A stretch of 64,000 nucleotides of DNA from Lumbricus rubellus (GCA_945859605.1 OX243818.1:35387539-35451538); one strand, 5' to 3'. Positions 27,228-39,612 are shown, numbered from the stretch's first letter. Numbers and translations: made by a program. The notes: generated by a model from the letters alone, not told the origin.

Positions 27228-28171
27228 CAGGGTGCGCCAAAAAAAAGTAATCCCCTACGGTTTTTAGCCCATATCTTGGCCAAAAATATTAATTTTTAAA
27301 TGACATTTTACAGTCTTAAAGGCAATTCATATTTACGTACAATGGTTCAAATTTCATCAAAATATTTCAAACGGAACAAAAGTTATGCCACTTTTAGGGA
27401 GGCCACCCACCGTTTTTTGACGATTGAAAAACCAAACGCAGCAAAAACTAGGTTTTCCCCCAATATCTTGGCCAAAAGTAAGAATTTAGATATTTACACA
27501 TGATGGCCAGATTTCATTAAAATATTTCCAGCACAACAAAAGTTATGCCACTTTTAGTGAGGCCACCCCCAATTTTTGACGATTCAAAGACGTAACGCAG
27601 CGAAAAGTAACATAAACACGATTTTATTAAGTCTCATCTCAAATAATAATAGTAAGAAGTGTTGGCATTGGTGGTGGGCACATTGAACACACGTTGTGAA
27701 GCACAACCATGTTCATTTGACAACAGTTATTTGAGATGAGACAATAAAATCACCTTTTGTTACTTTTTGTTGCGTTACGTTTTTGAATCGTCAAAAACGG
27801 TGGATGGCCTCCCTAAAAGAGGCATAATTTTTGTTCCGTTTGGAATATTCTGATGAAATTTGACCATCATCTGTAAATATGAATTGTCCTAAAGCCTGTA
27901 AAGTGTCATTTCGAAATTCTTACTTCTGGCCAAGATATTGGCAAAAAACCTCGTTTTTGTTGCGTTGCGTTTTTGAATCGCCAAAAAACGGTGGGTGACC
28001 TCCCTAAAAGTAGCATAACTTTTGTTCTGTTTGAAATATTTTGCTGAAATTTGAACATTGTACGTAATTTTGAATTGCCTTTAAGACTGTAAAGTTTCAT
28101 TTAAAAATTCGTATGTTTGGCCAGGATATGGGCTAAAAACCGTAGGGGATTACTTTTTTTGGCGCACCCTG
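27228..28171. mobile_element. Foldback Tc1/mariner-type MITE with TA target
   Basis: The ends are CAGGGTGCGCCAAAAAA and its complement, bounded by TA on both sides (27226-27227, 28172-28173). The two arms are near-complementary for roughly 400 bp each, including internal repeats of GCAGCAAAAA/GTTGCGTTGCG and GGCCACCCACCG. No transposase is present. The arms could form a long hairpin RNA. Confidence 0.85.
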
Positions 28172-28177
28172 TATATT

Positions 28178-28556
28178 GACCCAACGTTCCCAAAGTGGAA
28201 CATATTATTAAAAAATTTGTAGGGACGGTAAAACCTACTGTAAGTCATCTTAATGATATTCATTTACTTAGCCAATGATGGGTGCATGTTTATTTACTTT
28301 TGTTTCAAGTCTGTTGCTGCTAAAAAAATAGTTATTTTGATGCAAATTTGGCAAAAAATGACATTTTTGCTAAAAAATATTGAAAATGACATTTTGGAAG
28401 AAATGCATGAAAAGTAATTGCTTTTATGGTAGGCTACATTAATTTGGGTTTAACTGTGTCTATTCTGCCTGGGTATAGTCAATTTTTTTAATGGTAGTGC
28501 TCTACGAGTGAGCAACGTAGCTGATTTTAGGTATGTTCCACTTTGGGAACGTTGGG
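28178..28556. repeat. CCCAACGTTCC inverted-repeat segment
   Basis: CCCAACGTTCCCAAAGTGG begins near 28181 and its reverse complement ends near 28556, bracketing about 375 bp. A third, direct copy (CCCAACGTTCC then ACTTTGGGAAC) lies near 29720. This may be a small DNA transposon plus a solo end. No clear target duplication is seen. Confidence 0.55.
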
Positions 28557-28854
28557 CACTCTCGCTAGTTAAATCAATATTTTGACGTTGTATTGAAATT
28601 TGCCCTGCTCGCTCAAAAATTTTGCCTACGTTGATTGTAGTTTTCATTATAATATGAATATGAATATTATTATTATTATTAGTAGTAATAGTAGTAGTAG
28701 TTGGTACATTATTAATATTATTTTAGGCCTATTTTCATAATTTTATTATATAGTACTGGTTTGTTTCGGGATTTGAGCAGCTTGAAAGGTGTGTTAGGCT
28801 TTCTGCAGCATGATGTTTTCAACATAATTAGCCTATATAATTACTCCGTTTTCT

Positions 28855-29600
28855 CGCAGGGTGGGTTGTGTGGGGACACGGTATGGCGGGATGGGGTGAG
28901 GATTGTGGGATGGAGCCGGGGTAGGGTGGGGTGCGGTGAGACCAAAGATGAAACCAAGTGAAACATTAGCTTTTGCTATGAATTTCATGTGTTGAGCCTT
29001 TCGCGGAGTGGGGGAATGGAGGGGTGGGAGATGGGGTGGGTAGGCCTGAGTTAGAGTGGTGGTGGGTGGGGTCGGACGGTTGGGGTATGGGGTTGTAGTG
29101 TGCCGGGTGGGGTCAAAGTGGGAAGGAAGGGTCAATGTGGAAAACAAAGTAAAAAATTGTTTTTCATGAATTTCATATTTTGGGCATTTTTAAGAGGTGG
29201 GTCAGAGTGGGGGTGGAAATGGGGTGAAGTGGGCCAGAGTTGGGTGGGGGTGGGTTAGGGATGGGCGGTTGGAGTATGTGGTTGAAGTGGGCCGGGTGCG
29301 TTCGATGTAAAAAGGAGATTTGAAACCAAAAATTACTCCAGACAGGTGAGACTGTGCGAGGGAAAATTTGGGGAAGGTGGAGTAGGGTTGGGTGGGGTGG
29401 GCTGGGGTCGGTGGGGACTGATGTGGGACTTTTGTGGGATACGATCAGCTTAGTGGTTCGGTGGGACCGGTATGAAAAACAAATTGAAACATTATTTTTC
29501 ATAAATTTAATATGTTAGCATTTTATGGGGTTTGGTGGGGTGGAAGGGTGGGTCGGAGTGGAATTTTGAGGATGGGGTGTGTAAAATATGGGGTGGAGGT
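28855..29600. repeat. G-rich minisatellite with 250-bp higher-order units
   Basis: Three blocks of GGTGGGGTG-type sequence are each followed by an A/T-rich spacer with a GAAACATTA...CATGAATTTCATATT theme (near 28960, 29150, 29485). Base composition mirrors the C-rich Helitron core but on the other strand. No Helitron ends were identified here. Confidence 0.75.
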
Positions 29601-29879
29601 GTGGTGTTAACTTTTGTGATTCACAGCTTTTAAAAAATTGTATAATATATGCATCATTATTTCGGAAAATGTTATACTTTTACTAATGCTTGATGCCTAA
29701 TAGGCTACTAGTCAAAGTGACCCAACGTTCCACTTTGGGAACATATATATATATAATTTTTATATGAGCAAAAAATAAATTATTTTTTGTACTAATTGCC
29801 TCTATCTAGGTGGTAAACTGTATCATAACGAAATTCAGAAGTGATAGAATGACGATTTCAATGTCTGGGATAATAAAGG

Positions 29880-30400
29880 TTAAAGGGGAATGTTCAGAAG
29901 ACTGTTGGAGGGCCGTCATTGTTCCCTTGCACAAGGAAGAACATAGGGCGGAGTGCAACAGCTACAGGGCGATTAGTCTGCTAAGCGTGCCAGGAAGAAA
30001 ATACTACAGCAGCGGCTGAGGAGGTATTTGGAAGATGTGGTGGCGGGATTCAGGAAGGGGAGAGGTAGCCTACAATGTAGGCTACGGAAGACCAGATACT
30101 CGTAATCAGACAACTGGAAGAGAAGTAGGCTACTTTGAAAAAAACAAGTACCTTATGCTACAACGTTGATGACTTCAAGCAGGCGTTTGATAGTGTATGG
30201 CAGGAGGGTATATGGCAGGTGGTTAGGTACTATGGAATACCAGAGAAGCTGGTATTGTTGTTGAAGGATTTATACAGTAAGTTTGTGAGCGACGTGATAG
30301 TATAGACGGATCAATGTGGGAGTCAGGCAAGGGTGTGGAACACTGCGGATTGTCACCTGATCTCTTTAACCTCATCATAGAAGTAGTGATGGGCCTCGCA
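29880..30400 (+). pseudogene. Decayed non-LTR reverse transcriptase
   Basis: RT landmarks are scattered over several frames: WRAVIVPLHKEEHRAECNSY then RAISLLSVPGRKY (motif 0-1), FRKGRG, FKQAFDSVW (motif A) and GIPEKLVLLLKDLY. Multiple stops and frameshifts are present. It is probably the continuation of the fragment at 27.0-27.2 kb. Confidence 0.75.
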
Positions 30401-30718
30401 ATGAAGAATTCTTTGTGTGCTTGCGATTTAGTTAAGAATTGTCCCTCGTAGAACAAGAATTAAACCAAACAAAGATGCCGGGAACATTCTACGTACAATC
30501 ATTCTTTTAATCGAGTATGGACTACCAAGTATTATGGCCCTACACAGTATGCACAATGTTGCACATGTTCATATTCTGACCTCACTTGAGGCATTTGGGC
30601 TACATATTTTGGGCATAGAAGATATGCTTTAACTGTCAGATTAAATTTCGCATGTTTAAAATAATTAAATTATTACGGGCTAAAATAGATCCGAGCGAGA
30701 AACATGAATAATGTTCAC

Positions 30719-30958
30719 CTTCCGTATTGCGGTTGCTGCAGCTTCGCTCGACGAGGAATAACTCCAGATCATCGCCCATGTCACTGGATCCATCCAATGC
30801 TGTCAGGAACAAACATCGATCGTTAGCTTTTCCAACGGCAGCGGCCATGCATAACGCCATGTTAATACACCAGCTAATGCAGGCCAGACGACTCATTTTG
30901 GGATTGACATGAGGCGTCCGTTTATCGTTTGGTATAAGCGTCACTTTCCCTTCAAATG
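30719..30958 (-). CDS. Cys-rich apple-like exon (copy 1)
   Basis: Acceptor TTGTATTGCAG and donor GTGAAC bracket a 240-bp phase 1-1 exon. The peptide FEGKVTLIPNDK...RLACISWCINMALCMAAAVG...DRCLFLTALDG has a CxxxC...C...C pattern reminiscent of PAN/apple. It is divergent from the exons at 26.7 and 48.1 kb. The paralogue at 51.6-51.8 kb has identical borders. The domain name is tentative. Confidence 0.7.
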
Positions 30959-31453
30959 CTGCAATACAACACTAATTATAGCAGATCAAATACAACGATT
31001 CAACGCCTACCAATAGAGTTCTATTATGGAGAGTTGAAGACTATTACCATTTTCTAAACTCCCTCGACCTTCCCTCAAGAAAACATAGAAAACCTGTTCT
31101 TAGTAGGCTACGGCGATTTGTTATTATTTTTTTGATAAGCCTTTTGGCTCAGCCAATTATTGATGCTTATAATTACCACAATATCTGCTCCCTTCATCTT
31201 GGAAAGTGTTTCTACTTCTGGATGAAAATGTCATTTTTACCAAAGAAAGATAATAATAGGATTCAATTTTTTCGTTATGCCCGCTATTCAGTTATGCCCA
31301 AGCTTTCACATTATATTCCGGATCATCTAAGACCACATATTTTTAGCATCATTTTGTGAAATGACACAAAAAATTTAGTTATTGTCACTCTCCAATCGGA
31401 GTGATTTTATGTGCAACGAATGAAATTACATGTTGTCCATATTGAAGACTTAC

Positions 31454-31542
31454 GCTTGCAGACGTCGCAATAATCCCAAGTAACTCCTTTCACTTCAGTA
31501 ATAAAGCACCATGGACCACCGCGCTCTTGCTGATTTGGGTTC
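31454..31542 (-). CDS. Kringle second-half exon (89 bp)
   Basis: Acceptor GTTTTCAG and donor GTAAGT bracket an exon that completes the kringle begun at 32585-32732. The split arginine codon leads into NPNQQERGGPWCFITEVKG and TWDYCDVCK, supplying the last three cysteines. Length (89 bp) and junctions are identical to the 53.2-kb paralogue. Confidence 0.88.
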
Positions 31543-31619
31543 CTGAAAACATTGATCCAATTTCTTCGCTCTTGGTCCAGAGATGCAGAATTCAAAAGCA
31601 ATATATTTCTATAGAGTTG

Positions 31620-32030
31620 CTATTTTTGACTTATTTACTAAGTGCCACTATCTAGCGATTAAATATGAATCAATGGCTGAAATATTGTAGGTAAATTACA
31701 AAAAACAGATACTGTTTCTGGGAAGAATCCATGAAATAATAATAATAATATAAAAATATTAATAATAATAACTGTATACATCGGGGCAAAAATATAAAAA
31801 GAAATAAAAAATAATATAAAAAATAAGCCAATAGTTTTAGAGACACATTTGATCCAATTAATAATATTTGGCAAGACGTGAGTTCCTTATGGAATTAGGT
31901 CGTCGGCTGACTGCCGCCATGGGTGACCCTTTGGAATCTATGTATCTATTCCAGCGTCTGCACACAACGACACAATGCAATAGCATTTAGAGGTACTTTT
32001 ATGCGCGACACCGGTGGCATACATATGTAT
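31620..32030. other. Intron, AT-rich; no gene
   Basis: (AATAAT)n-rich stretch near 31730-31820. Nothing else is recognised. Confidence 0.5.
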
Positions 32031-32044
32031 ACATACATATACAC

Positions 32045-32240
32045 ACGTACATACATGTCATACATACATACATACATGCATGCATGCATGCATACATACA
32101 TACATACATACATACATACATACATACATACATACATACAGACGTACGTACGTACGTACGTACGTACGTACGTACATACATACATACATACATACATACA
32201 TACATACATACATACATACATACATACATACATACATACA

Positions 32241-32274
<34 letters not shown>

Positions 32275-32392
32275 CATACATACATACATACATACATACA
32301 TACATACATACATACATACATACACATACATACATACATACATGCATACATACATACATACATACATACATACATACATACATGCATGCATT
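32045..32392. repeat. CATA / CGTA tetranucleotide array
   Basis: A compound microsatellite: (TACA)n, a central (GTAC)n block near 32141-32174, then (TACA)n again with GCAT variants at both margins. All six frames are open and give Tyr/Ile/His/Thr or Met/Tyr/Val/Cys translations with no gene meaning. Confidence 0.97.
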
Positions 32393-32584
32393 GCTGGGCC
32401 ACACTAACAACGAGCTGTCTTGTTTCCAGGTCGCCTGTACAATAACTCTAGTCGGAAGTGTTTAAACAACGCGGCATTGCTGAAGTGGATAACTGGATAT
32501 GTTACAATGGAATGCATTAATCATAATAAATTTATGGACGTTTTGTCAGATTATTAATTTATAATAAAAAATCTCATTGCATAC

Positions 32585-32732
32585 CGACAGTAATTTTTTG
32601 CATCCTCTGCACTTCCATCTGGGAACTTTAACTTCTCATCTGGATGGTCTTTCCAAGGTTGGCACTCCTGGAAGGATCGTGTATGAGCGAGTACTCCCCT
32701 GTACAGTGAACCTCCATTCTCTAGCACACAGC
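32585..32732 (-). CDS. Kringle first-half exon (148 bp)
   Basis: The acceptor AAATGCAG and donor GTATGC delimit CVLENGGSLYRGVLAHTRSF then QECQPWKDH, FPDGSAEDAKNYCR. This is the first half of a kringle, with Cys1, Cys2 and Cys3 present. Entry is phase 1 and the exit splits an arginine codon restored by 31454-31542. The corresponding exon at 53.5-53.7 kb is very similar. Confidence 0.88.
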
Positions 32733-32766
32733 CTGCATTTGAATATAAATATAATAATACAATGTA

Positions 32767-33986
32767 CACCGTGAGTCAAAAAACTAAGCCAATTTGTTTT
32801 GCATATATCTTTCATGCCTGATAGCATATCATGCTAAAATTTTCCAAATATTTAGAGAAGTGGACCAAGAATGTGATTCCAAAATTTTAAGAGATAAAAT
32901 TAAACGGATAAAAAGATATGAATCTTTCAACTTCATATGCCGAAATTGCAGGTTACAAGGAATTTTCTGCCAGATTCAGTAAACAGTAAGCTAAACTGTT
33001 TTTCTTAAGTCTCCAACGCCTGATAATTAATCATACCAACATTTTCCAGATATTTAAAGGATTGAACTAAGAAAAGGATTCCAAAATATCATGTCATAAA
33101 TTGGAACGGATAGAAAGATATGAATATTTAAACTTCATCTCCAAAAATTTCTGTTTTCAGCAGGTCTGCTATGGTGTTCGTTGCGGTTTCGATGCTTGAT
33201 AGTTCCCAGTTTTGGTATTCAGGGATCCTGGAGTAAAATTAACGGATTATATTATCGCAATATTCTGCTGTCACAACATCTTCCAACTGTTATCAGAAAT
33301 CTATAGCACCAGAAGGCTGTTTTCTTTTTCAACAGAACAGCGCCAGCCCACATAGCCAAGGAAACCATGGAAATGCTGACAAGAGAGACGCCAGACTTCA
33401 TTTCTCCCACATTATGGCCTCCAAACAGCCCATAATTTTATTTGAATCCTGTCGACTATAAAGTGTGGATCGGGATGCAAGACCGAGTCTACCAGACAAC
33501 AATCCATGATACAAACGATCTGAAACAACCAACGATTGTTGGAAGTGTTGGAGGGCCTGGACCAGAGGATAATCGACGATGCTGTTGCGTAATGCATGTC
33601 GCTAGCGCTTCCAGGCTTGCGTCCAAGCAGGAGGAAGATATTTTGACCATCTTAATTAATCAAATAATCATACCATACTGCTGGGGTCATATTGCTAGTT
33701 CAATTCTTTACATATCTGAAAAATTTTAGCATGGTTAACCATCAGGCATTAGAGATATAAGGAAACATGTTATTGAATGTAACAGAAAATTGCTTGTAAA
33801 CTGAAATTTCGTCATATGAAGTCTAAATATTCATATCTTTTTATCCGTTCAACTTTACCTCATGAAATTTTGGAATCCTATTCTTGGTTCACTTCTCTAA
33901 ATATTTGGACAATTTTGGCGTGATATGTTATAAGGCATTAGAGGTATATGAAAAACAATTTGGCTTAGTTTTTTTGACTCACGGTG
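32767..33986 (+). mobile_element. Mariner-like element with TA target duplication
   Basis: The ends are CACCGTGAGTCAAAAAA and the inverted TTTTTTGACTCACGGTG, flanked by TA on both sides (32765-32766, 33987-33988). Longer inverted similarity continues inside (for example AGATATGAATCTTT / CATATCTTTTTATCCG). It carries a transposase remnant and is degenerate. Confidence 0.85.
33330..33510 (+). pseudogene. Mariner transposase C-terminal relic
   Basis: The plus strand reads FQQNSAPAHIAKETMEML, ISPTLWPPNSP and, after a stop or frameshift, LNPVDYKVWIGMQDRVYQT. These are the conserved Q-x(2)-AP-x-H and WPPNSPDLNPVDY-like segments around the last catalytic Asp. It is disabled by a stop between WPPNSP and NPVDY. 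Confidence 0.8.
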
Positions 33987-33999
33987 TAGAGTCATTCAG

Positions 34000-35160
34000 T
34001 CAATTCAAATGTAAATGTGATTGTTATTTCTCCTCTCCACACAAGAATCGAGTTAGCAATAAGAATCTGATGTAAAGCAACAATTGATATGTTGGTGAGG
34101 TGTTTTATTTTTCACACTGTTCTAACAATTCTCTACAGACACAAATTTGGATAAAACTATTAGATTTTGTATTAAAACTTAAATGGTGATAAACGGTATC
34201 ATAACTAAATTCGGAAGTTATTGTATTACAATTTCAGTGAACGGGATGAATAAGGTTAACTGAAAATTAATTTCAGTGATACTATTCATTTTCAGTTATA
34301 CATTATGGTGCATTGAAACTATAGGTTGAGGTCAACCCATTTTGTAGTCATTCTACAACAACTTGTTCTGAATTTGTGGTCAGTTACGTTTTTCTATGGA
34401 CACAGCACTGACAATTCATATTCAAAGTTTTTTAATTGGAAATGAGGTGGTACGCAAAACCATTTACCTATTTGAAGACTATGACAAATTTCTGTTCTAA
34501 TTTTGTGAAAATAAAGCATATTAATTTTGACAGGTGATGTGCAACATTCTCGATTATTTCCTGAGTATTTGTTGTTTAGTTTGAGTGTTAGGGGAGGCTT
34601 AAGATAATATTGGAGAATATGGTTTGAGTTACGCTTACGATGAGGCTTACATGAACTTGCTGGTTATTCCTACTTCGACATAGGCCATTAAGGCGTCTCA
34701 GTCATATGCGCAGATCTGTTCAATCCCAGACGAAAAACCTCAATAACTTTATTATTATTGTCTACGTTCTCGTCGGCTCACATATAGGCTGCTGTAATAA
34801 TCTCCGAGTTCGACTCTACTATAATTATGGTCTCTTGACTACATTCTGCACTTAGCGCTGCTGCTAACCAGATAGCCTGCCTCCCTTGATTCGATAAATA
34901 TTCTTTTTAGCGCGAAATGTAGGTTGGCATTGTTGTAACAATCTACTTTGACAATAATCTTTTTAGATTTCAGTTTCTGTTTATGCAACAATTATATATT
35001 GCCATATTAATTTAACCATGACAAAATAAAACAAAGCATAACAAGGGTCTATGACTCTGTGCGTTCAGAAAACGCATTGTCTTTGTTAGAACCACTCCAA
35101 GTTAGGCAAATAACCTGTCTCTGTCCTATATGAATGAATTCCGAGGTAAAAAAATTAAAA
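34000..35160. other. Intron paralogous to 29.8 and 54.0 kb
   Basis: No gene. About 34186-34260 (GGTATCATAACTAAATTCGG) resembles 29812-29880, and about 34385-34500 (TTCATATTCAAAGTTTTTTA, GAAACC/AAAACCATTTACCTATTT) resembles 53995-54110. This supports duplication of the whole module with introns. Confidence 0.6.
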
Positions 35161-35166
35161 AAATAC

Positions 35167-35446
35167 CAACCATTATAGCCTTCGAAGTTGTCAGGAAAGA
35201 TATCGCAGAATTCCCAAGGAACAGTAGCATCCATTGTGTAGCACCAAACGCCGTATTTATCTTGCTTTCCCGGATTTCTGCAGTAGTTTTTTGCAGCTAC
35301 TTTGTTTCCGTCAGGAAATGAGGCATCCGTTATTGTATCAGGAATTCTATTGGGACTATTTTCCACCCATGGCTGGCAAGTTTTTCCACTCTTTGTCACA
35401 TTACGCGAACCCATGTACAGGTCTCCGCCTTTTTTTATAGGACTGA
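35167..35446 (-). CDS. Kringle-domain exon (copy B)
   Basis: The acceptor CTTTTGTAG starts a phase-1 exon encoding GGDLYMGSRNVTKSGKTCQP, NYCRNPG, GVWCYT and WEFCDIFPDNF. It is close to copy A (1.1-1.4 kb), and the adjacent intron also aligns. Like copy A it has Ser/other at the first cysteine position and Phe at the last one, so the C1-C6 bridge cannot form. The donor is near GTATTT at 35161-35166. Confidence 0.87.
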
Positions 35447-35539
35447 CTACAAAAGAATTACGTGTACATTAGCGTCTGTATACATGTAGGCTACGCTTTT
35501 GCGAAGAAGTGTTAACCCGCAAGCCTTATATAGGCCTAC

Positions 35540-36560
35540 AACAATGAGTTGTGAGATTGGACCCATGGTCCTAGGGGCCGTGGTGTAAGGACCTTGGGAA
35601 AGTCCTTCACTCACAATTAGGGCTGTTGTTCGATTAAAAATTTTAATCGAAATTAATCGCGCAATTAATTTTTTTAATCGCAATTAACTGCAAATTATTC
35701 GCAATACATTTTCTTCAAATATATTAATCTAACTATTTTCTAAAGACCCCTGAGGCATAACATTTAATGATTGGATGCATCTTTTCTATTGCACACATAT
35801 TTAATAACCTTTGATTTAGGTCTATTGAATTTCTGCATTTAGTTTATTGAACAGTTTTGTATGACAGACAGAATTGAAACACTGTTCAAATCAGTCAACT
35901 GCTCAAAATCCGTTAATTATTTTCATTTGAGCCACCTTCAATTAAAATGCCTTAGCTAACAGACCTAAATGTGAAACTAGACAACCGTTTTCTGACTATC
36001 AAAATTAATTATTTATTCAGCTAATTGTATAAATCCATTGGTCTTGCGATTCTTGCCATCTCATGGAGTTCAACCAACGTAGTCTAACGTCTGACAGGGT
36101 GAGGAAAGAGGAAACAACCGTAGTGGACTGAACGATGCGATGCGGCCGATATCGACGGCTCATCGTTAGCGTTTAACGCATGTGTTGGTTCGCATGCAGG
36201 CGAAAATTGAGCAAAGAATTGCTACGATAATAGTCAAATTATGTTTTGGAATATTTGCCAAAAAATTAATACTAGGTTTAAGTATGAGCCGTCCATTTGA
36301 AACGAGTTTTTCTGCTTCTGATTCCATTTTAATCAGATCTAATTAACTCGTACGATTAATGCGTTAAAATTTTTAATCGCAAAATTTTTTAACGCATTAA
36401 TCGCACGCGTTAACGCGATTAATTCAACAGCCCTACTCACAATTGCTCAGCGCTTCGGCGTGAAACTCCTATGCAGTGTTCGCTCTGCATTCGGGAGCGC
36501 CTCTGAGTAGAGAGCTTGAAGGGGCGCTATAACAAGTGCACATACATGTACAAACAAACA
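35540..36560 (+). mobile_element. tRNA-derived SINE, split by an hAT MITE
   Basis: Left part GGACCTTGGGAAAGTCCTTC and right part GCTCAGCGCTTCGGCGTGAA then GGGAGCGCCTCTGAGTAG...GGGGCGCTATAACAAG belong to one SINE. Other copies occur at 52.27-52.46, 52.87-53.05 and 55.61-55.77 kb. The hAT MITE at 35618-36435 interrupts it. Confidence 0.65.
35618..36435. mobile_element. hAT-type MITE with 8-bp target duplication
   Basis: The ends TAGGGCTGTTG and CAACAGCCCTA are inverted and flanked by the perfect 8-bp repeat CTCACAAT (35610-35617, 36436-36443). Subterminal regions repeat TTAATCG/CGATTAA in both orientations. No transposase. Confidence 0.9.
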
Positions 36561-37278
36561 AACAAATACAAACATGGTCGCGAGTCAAAAGGCATCATTT
36601 ACTGATATAGGCGATTTGAATTTTGTTACGTGGAACTGGATAGTAGGCCTAGCATTAGAAGTCTAAACTGTCGGAGCTTTACTTTAGTTTCAGGGAATAA
36701 CAGCAAGGAAAACCATAAACTCCCAAATGTAGTCTCTAAATAATTTACCAAGAAGAATAGCGCGCTCCATTTACCCAATGCCAAATGCAGGGAACCAGCT
36801 TATTTACCAGCGTTCCAGGCACTTTGATGGTATGCTACATGATTGTGGCAATGTGGCGACCGGTCGATCAGAATACCAGGTGTGCAGAGACGATCAATTC
36901 TTGTGCAATTCAAATTATTGTTTATTTCTAGTCTACATGTAGGCTAAATAGCCTACTGGTAGATGTACATATAATTGTCATTTCCAACGCGCTTTTGTGA
37001 CTGCGCACAATTGTCCTAGCATTGGGTTTCTATTTAGAGAAATAGTGAAAGCACTGAATATAGTTTGAGCAGTTAGGATACATCATTCTTTTTTGTAAAT
37101 TACATTGGGCTCGCTTAATATGTTTCATACAGTAGGGCCTGGATGAAAAAAAATTTGATGGATTTTCTCTGTGTTCCAATTTTGAGATGCACCGAGTTTC
37201 ACCCGTTGTATGTTAATTATCTACGGCGCCAATCGTATGGGACAGCATGACGGTCAGAAACTGAAAAAAATCATTTAC
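36560..37278. other. Intron, nothing recognised
   Basis: No exon, RNA or transposon end recognised between the SINE and the next micro-exon. Confidence 0.5.
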
Positions 37279-37335
37279 CTGAAGATCTTTTCTTTTTTTG
37301 TGTTCTCTCTGCTTCCAGACGCGCTTTTTCTTTTT
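37279..37335 (-). CDS. Linker micro-exon, acceptor uncertain
   Basis: The donor GTAAATG is clear and the exon encodes KARLEAERTQKKKRSS. It is closely related to the 39.6-kb exon (RLEAERIQKEKEA). At the place of the paralogue's AAG acceptor this copy reads TTTGAAT. Splicing would have to use an AG further inside (GAAAAAG), or the exon is lost. Confidence 0.5.
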
Positions 37336-38114
37336 CAGATTCAAACAAATAAACGGAACACAAAGAAATGAACATGAAAATATACAACAATAAGCTTACT
37401 GTTGCGATCTGCACGCTTTTTAAAAACAATACCTGATAGACATGGCACTTCAGTATCAATAAATAGTGAAAGCACTGAAAATAGGTTGAGCACTGTAGGC
37501 TGATTTAATATGGTGTGGGGCCTGCAGCGGTCAGTTGATTGTTTGTACACTCGCGAGCGTGCCAGACAGACCAGCTGCGTTTTTGGCGCGCGTGTCTAGA
37601 CGCCTAGTCTAGACGGCCGATCGAGGGTTGCGCGTACGAATGAGAGATAGAGAGAAGGAGGGAGCGTCAGAAGGAAGAGTGACGAGATAGGCTGTGATAA
37701 GTGTAGTAGTAGTAGTTGACTAGAGTTGTGGAGAAGAGTTGTAGTTGCTGTGATAATGCAAGGATAGACATTATCGTGTCGTTGCTGATGTTTCATTTTA
37801 CGTTGGATTTGATTATAATATACTCTTAAACCTGTCGTCGTTGTCGTTGAAGTAAAACAAGTGAAAGACTGTAGAAACTTTAACTAGCCAGTAGATTAAA
37901 GTCAGTTAAGTCGTTAGGGATAGGCTTAGGCTACTGAAGAACGATATAGAAAAGCTACCGAAGAGACTGGAGCTAAATCATTCTTTTTGCAAATTACATT
38001 GTTATTTTCTACAGATGAAAATTGCTCTTGACGAATTTTCACTGTGTCCCTGCTTTAAGATGCACCGAGTTTAACCCGTTGTATGTTAACTATCTACGGC
38101 GTCAATCGCATGAG

Positions 38115-39514
38115 TAGACCTGGGAGTCGACCCCAATAAGTCGACCCCAGTCGACTTGGTCATCCCAAGTCGGGTCGGGTCATTTCTGTTTACCGCAACT
38201 GACCCCAAGTCAAATTTTGTAGAGAGAAGTCACTTGAAGTTGTTTTTACCGCAAGTCGACTTAAACCGACTTGAGACACAAACATGGTTAAATTTGTCAC
38301 TTCAAACCAATGATCGTGAAATCAGGATAACTTTTGAGCAGCTTTTTTTGTGTTTTACAAGTATGAGTGAGGCCTTTGCTAAACAGAGACTTTTGCCTAC
38401 TGATTATTTTACCGGTAGGCTATCGTGCAGACTGACCAGAAGTACACAGTCGTCAGTGAATTCGGCGCAAAGAAAACTGGATCTGGACTACAAGCCTGCC
38501 GATCTATTCATTATAATTTGTTACTCTCTATGCTAAAACCACGCTTAGGCATGCGTTTAATGAAAATGGCGAAACAAAATGTTGCTAAAATAATTAACAT
38601 GCGTGCTTATCAAGAAATGAACATGATAATGAGCAAATCAGTTAACTTCTACAGTCACTGTGGTCAGTGAATTCGGCGCAAAGAAAACTGGACCTAGGCT
38701 ACAAGCTTGCCTATAATAAAATCTACAGTTTGGCCCTACTTTGGTATAGGCCTACGCTGCATCTGCAGTTGTCTGCAGACGGAAAAGCTATTGTATACGG
38801 ACCAATTGGAGAATAAGACTTTACTGGCAGTGAGTAGGTCTAGGCTACTTTATTAGTAGCCTACTGCCAGATGATGCGTTTACAATGCTATTTGTAATAA
38901 GTTGCAGAATGATGTTAATGGCCGAATAATTATGACATGGACTTACAAATTAATTATCATCATAACACGCCATTCAGTGCAATCAGTTCGCGGTTCCTCC
39001 ATTTTGTCTTAGACCTTGCGCGTTTTACAGATTTATTCAATATTAATATTAATAATAAAAATAATAATGAGTGTGATCTCAATAATCACAGACTAGCTAA
39101 AATTCATAGGCCTAGTAATTTGCCATCGCAATGTCTAGGATACTAGGTGATCAAAAGCATCGCAAAACTATATTCCACCTGAATTAGGCCTACTGAAACA
39201 CAAACAGCCTGAAATGGGCTTAGTAAAACTTTAACAAATTCATTCAGCAATTAAGTGTTGAAGCCTCATTACTAGCCTATATGAAATTAATGCTTGCCAT
39301 GAAAAATTCGCCTCACTTCTTGCAGTAGCCGTACGTAGACCTATGCTAATGGTCATTACCATGTCAGAAGTCAACTTGAAGCCGGAAGTCGGTTGTTTTT
39401 TTACCAAGTCGAGTCAAGTCGTTTTAACTCCAAGAAGTCGACTTCAAGTCGACCTCAAGTCACTTTAGGAAAAAGTGGGGTCAGATTAGCTAACCAAAGT
39501 CACTCCCAGGTCTA
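38115..39514. mobile_element. hAT-like element, about 1.4 kb
   Basis: The ends TAGACCTGGGAGTCGACC and AGTCACTCCCAGGTCTA are inverted, flanked by CGCATGAG / CGTATGAG (8 bp, one mismatch). Subterminal stretches repeat AAGTCGACTT-type words on both sides. No transposase recognised. It splits an intron whose paralogue (37.23 kb) is uninterrupted. Confidence 0.8.
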
Positions 39515-39561
39515 CGTATGAGGCAGCATGACGTTCAGAAATTGAGAAAACAAACAGTTAC

Positions 39562-39612
39562 CTGCTTCCTTCTCTTTTTGTATTCTCTCTGCTTCCAATC
39601 GCGCGGCTTCAG
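39562..39612 (-). CDS. Linker micro-exon (51 bp, phase 1-1)
   Basis: Acceptor TTTTTTGAAG and donor GTAACT enclose EAARLEAERIQKEKEA, a strongly helical charged repeat. It is the closest relative of the 37.3-kb exon and shares intron flanks with the 4.9-kb exon. Confidence 0.7.

Noticed and set aside
31923..32465. Tyr/Ile/His/Thr and Met/Tyr/Val/Cys repeat proteins
   Set aside because: CATA/CGTA tetranucleotide array; all frames are open by composition.
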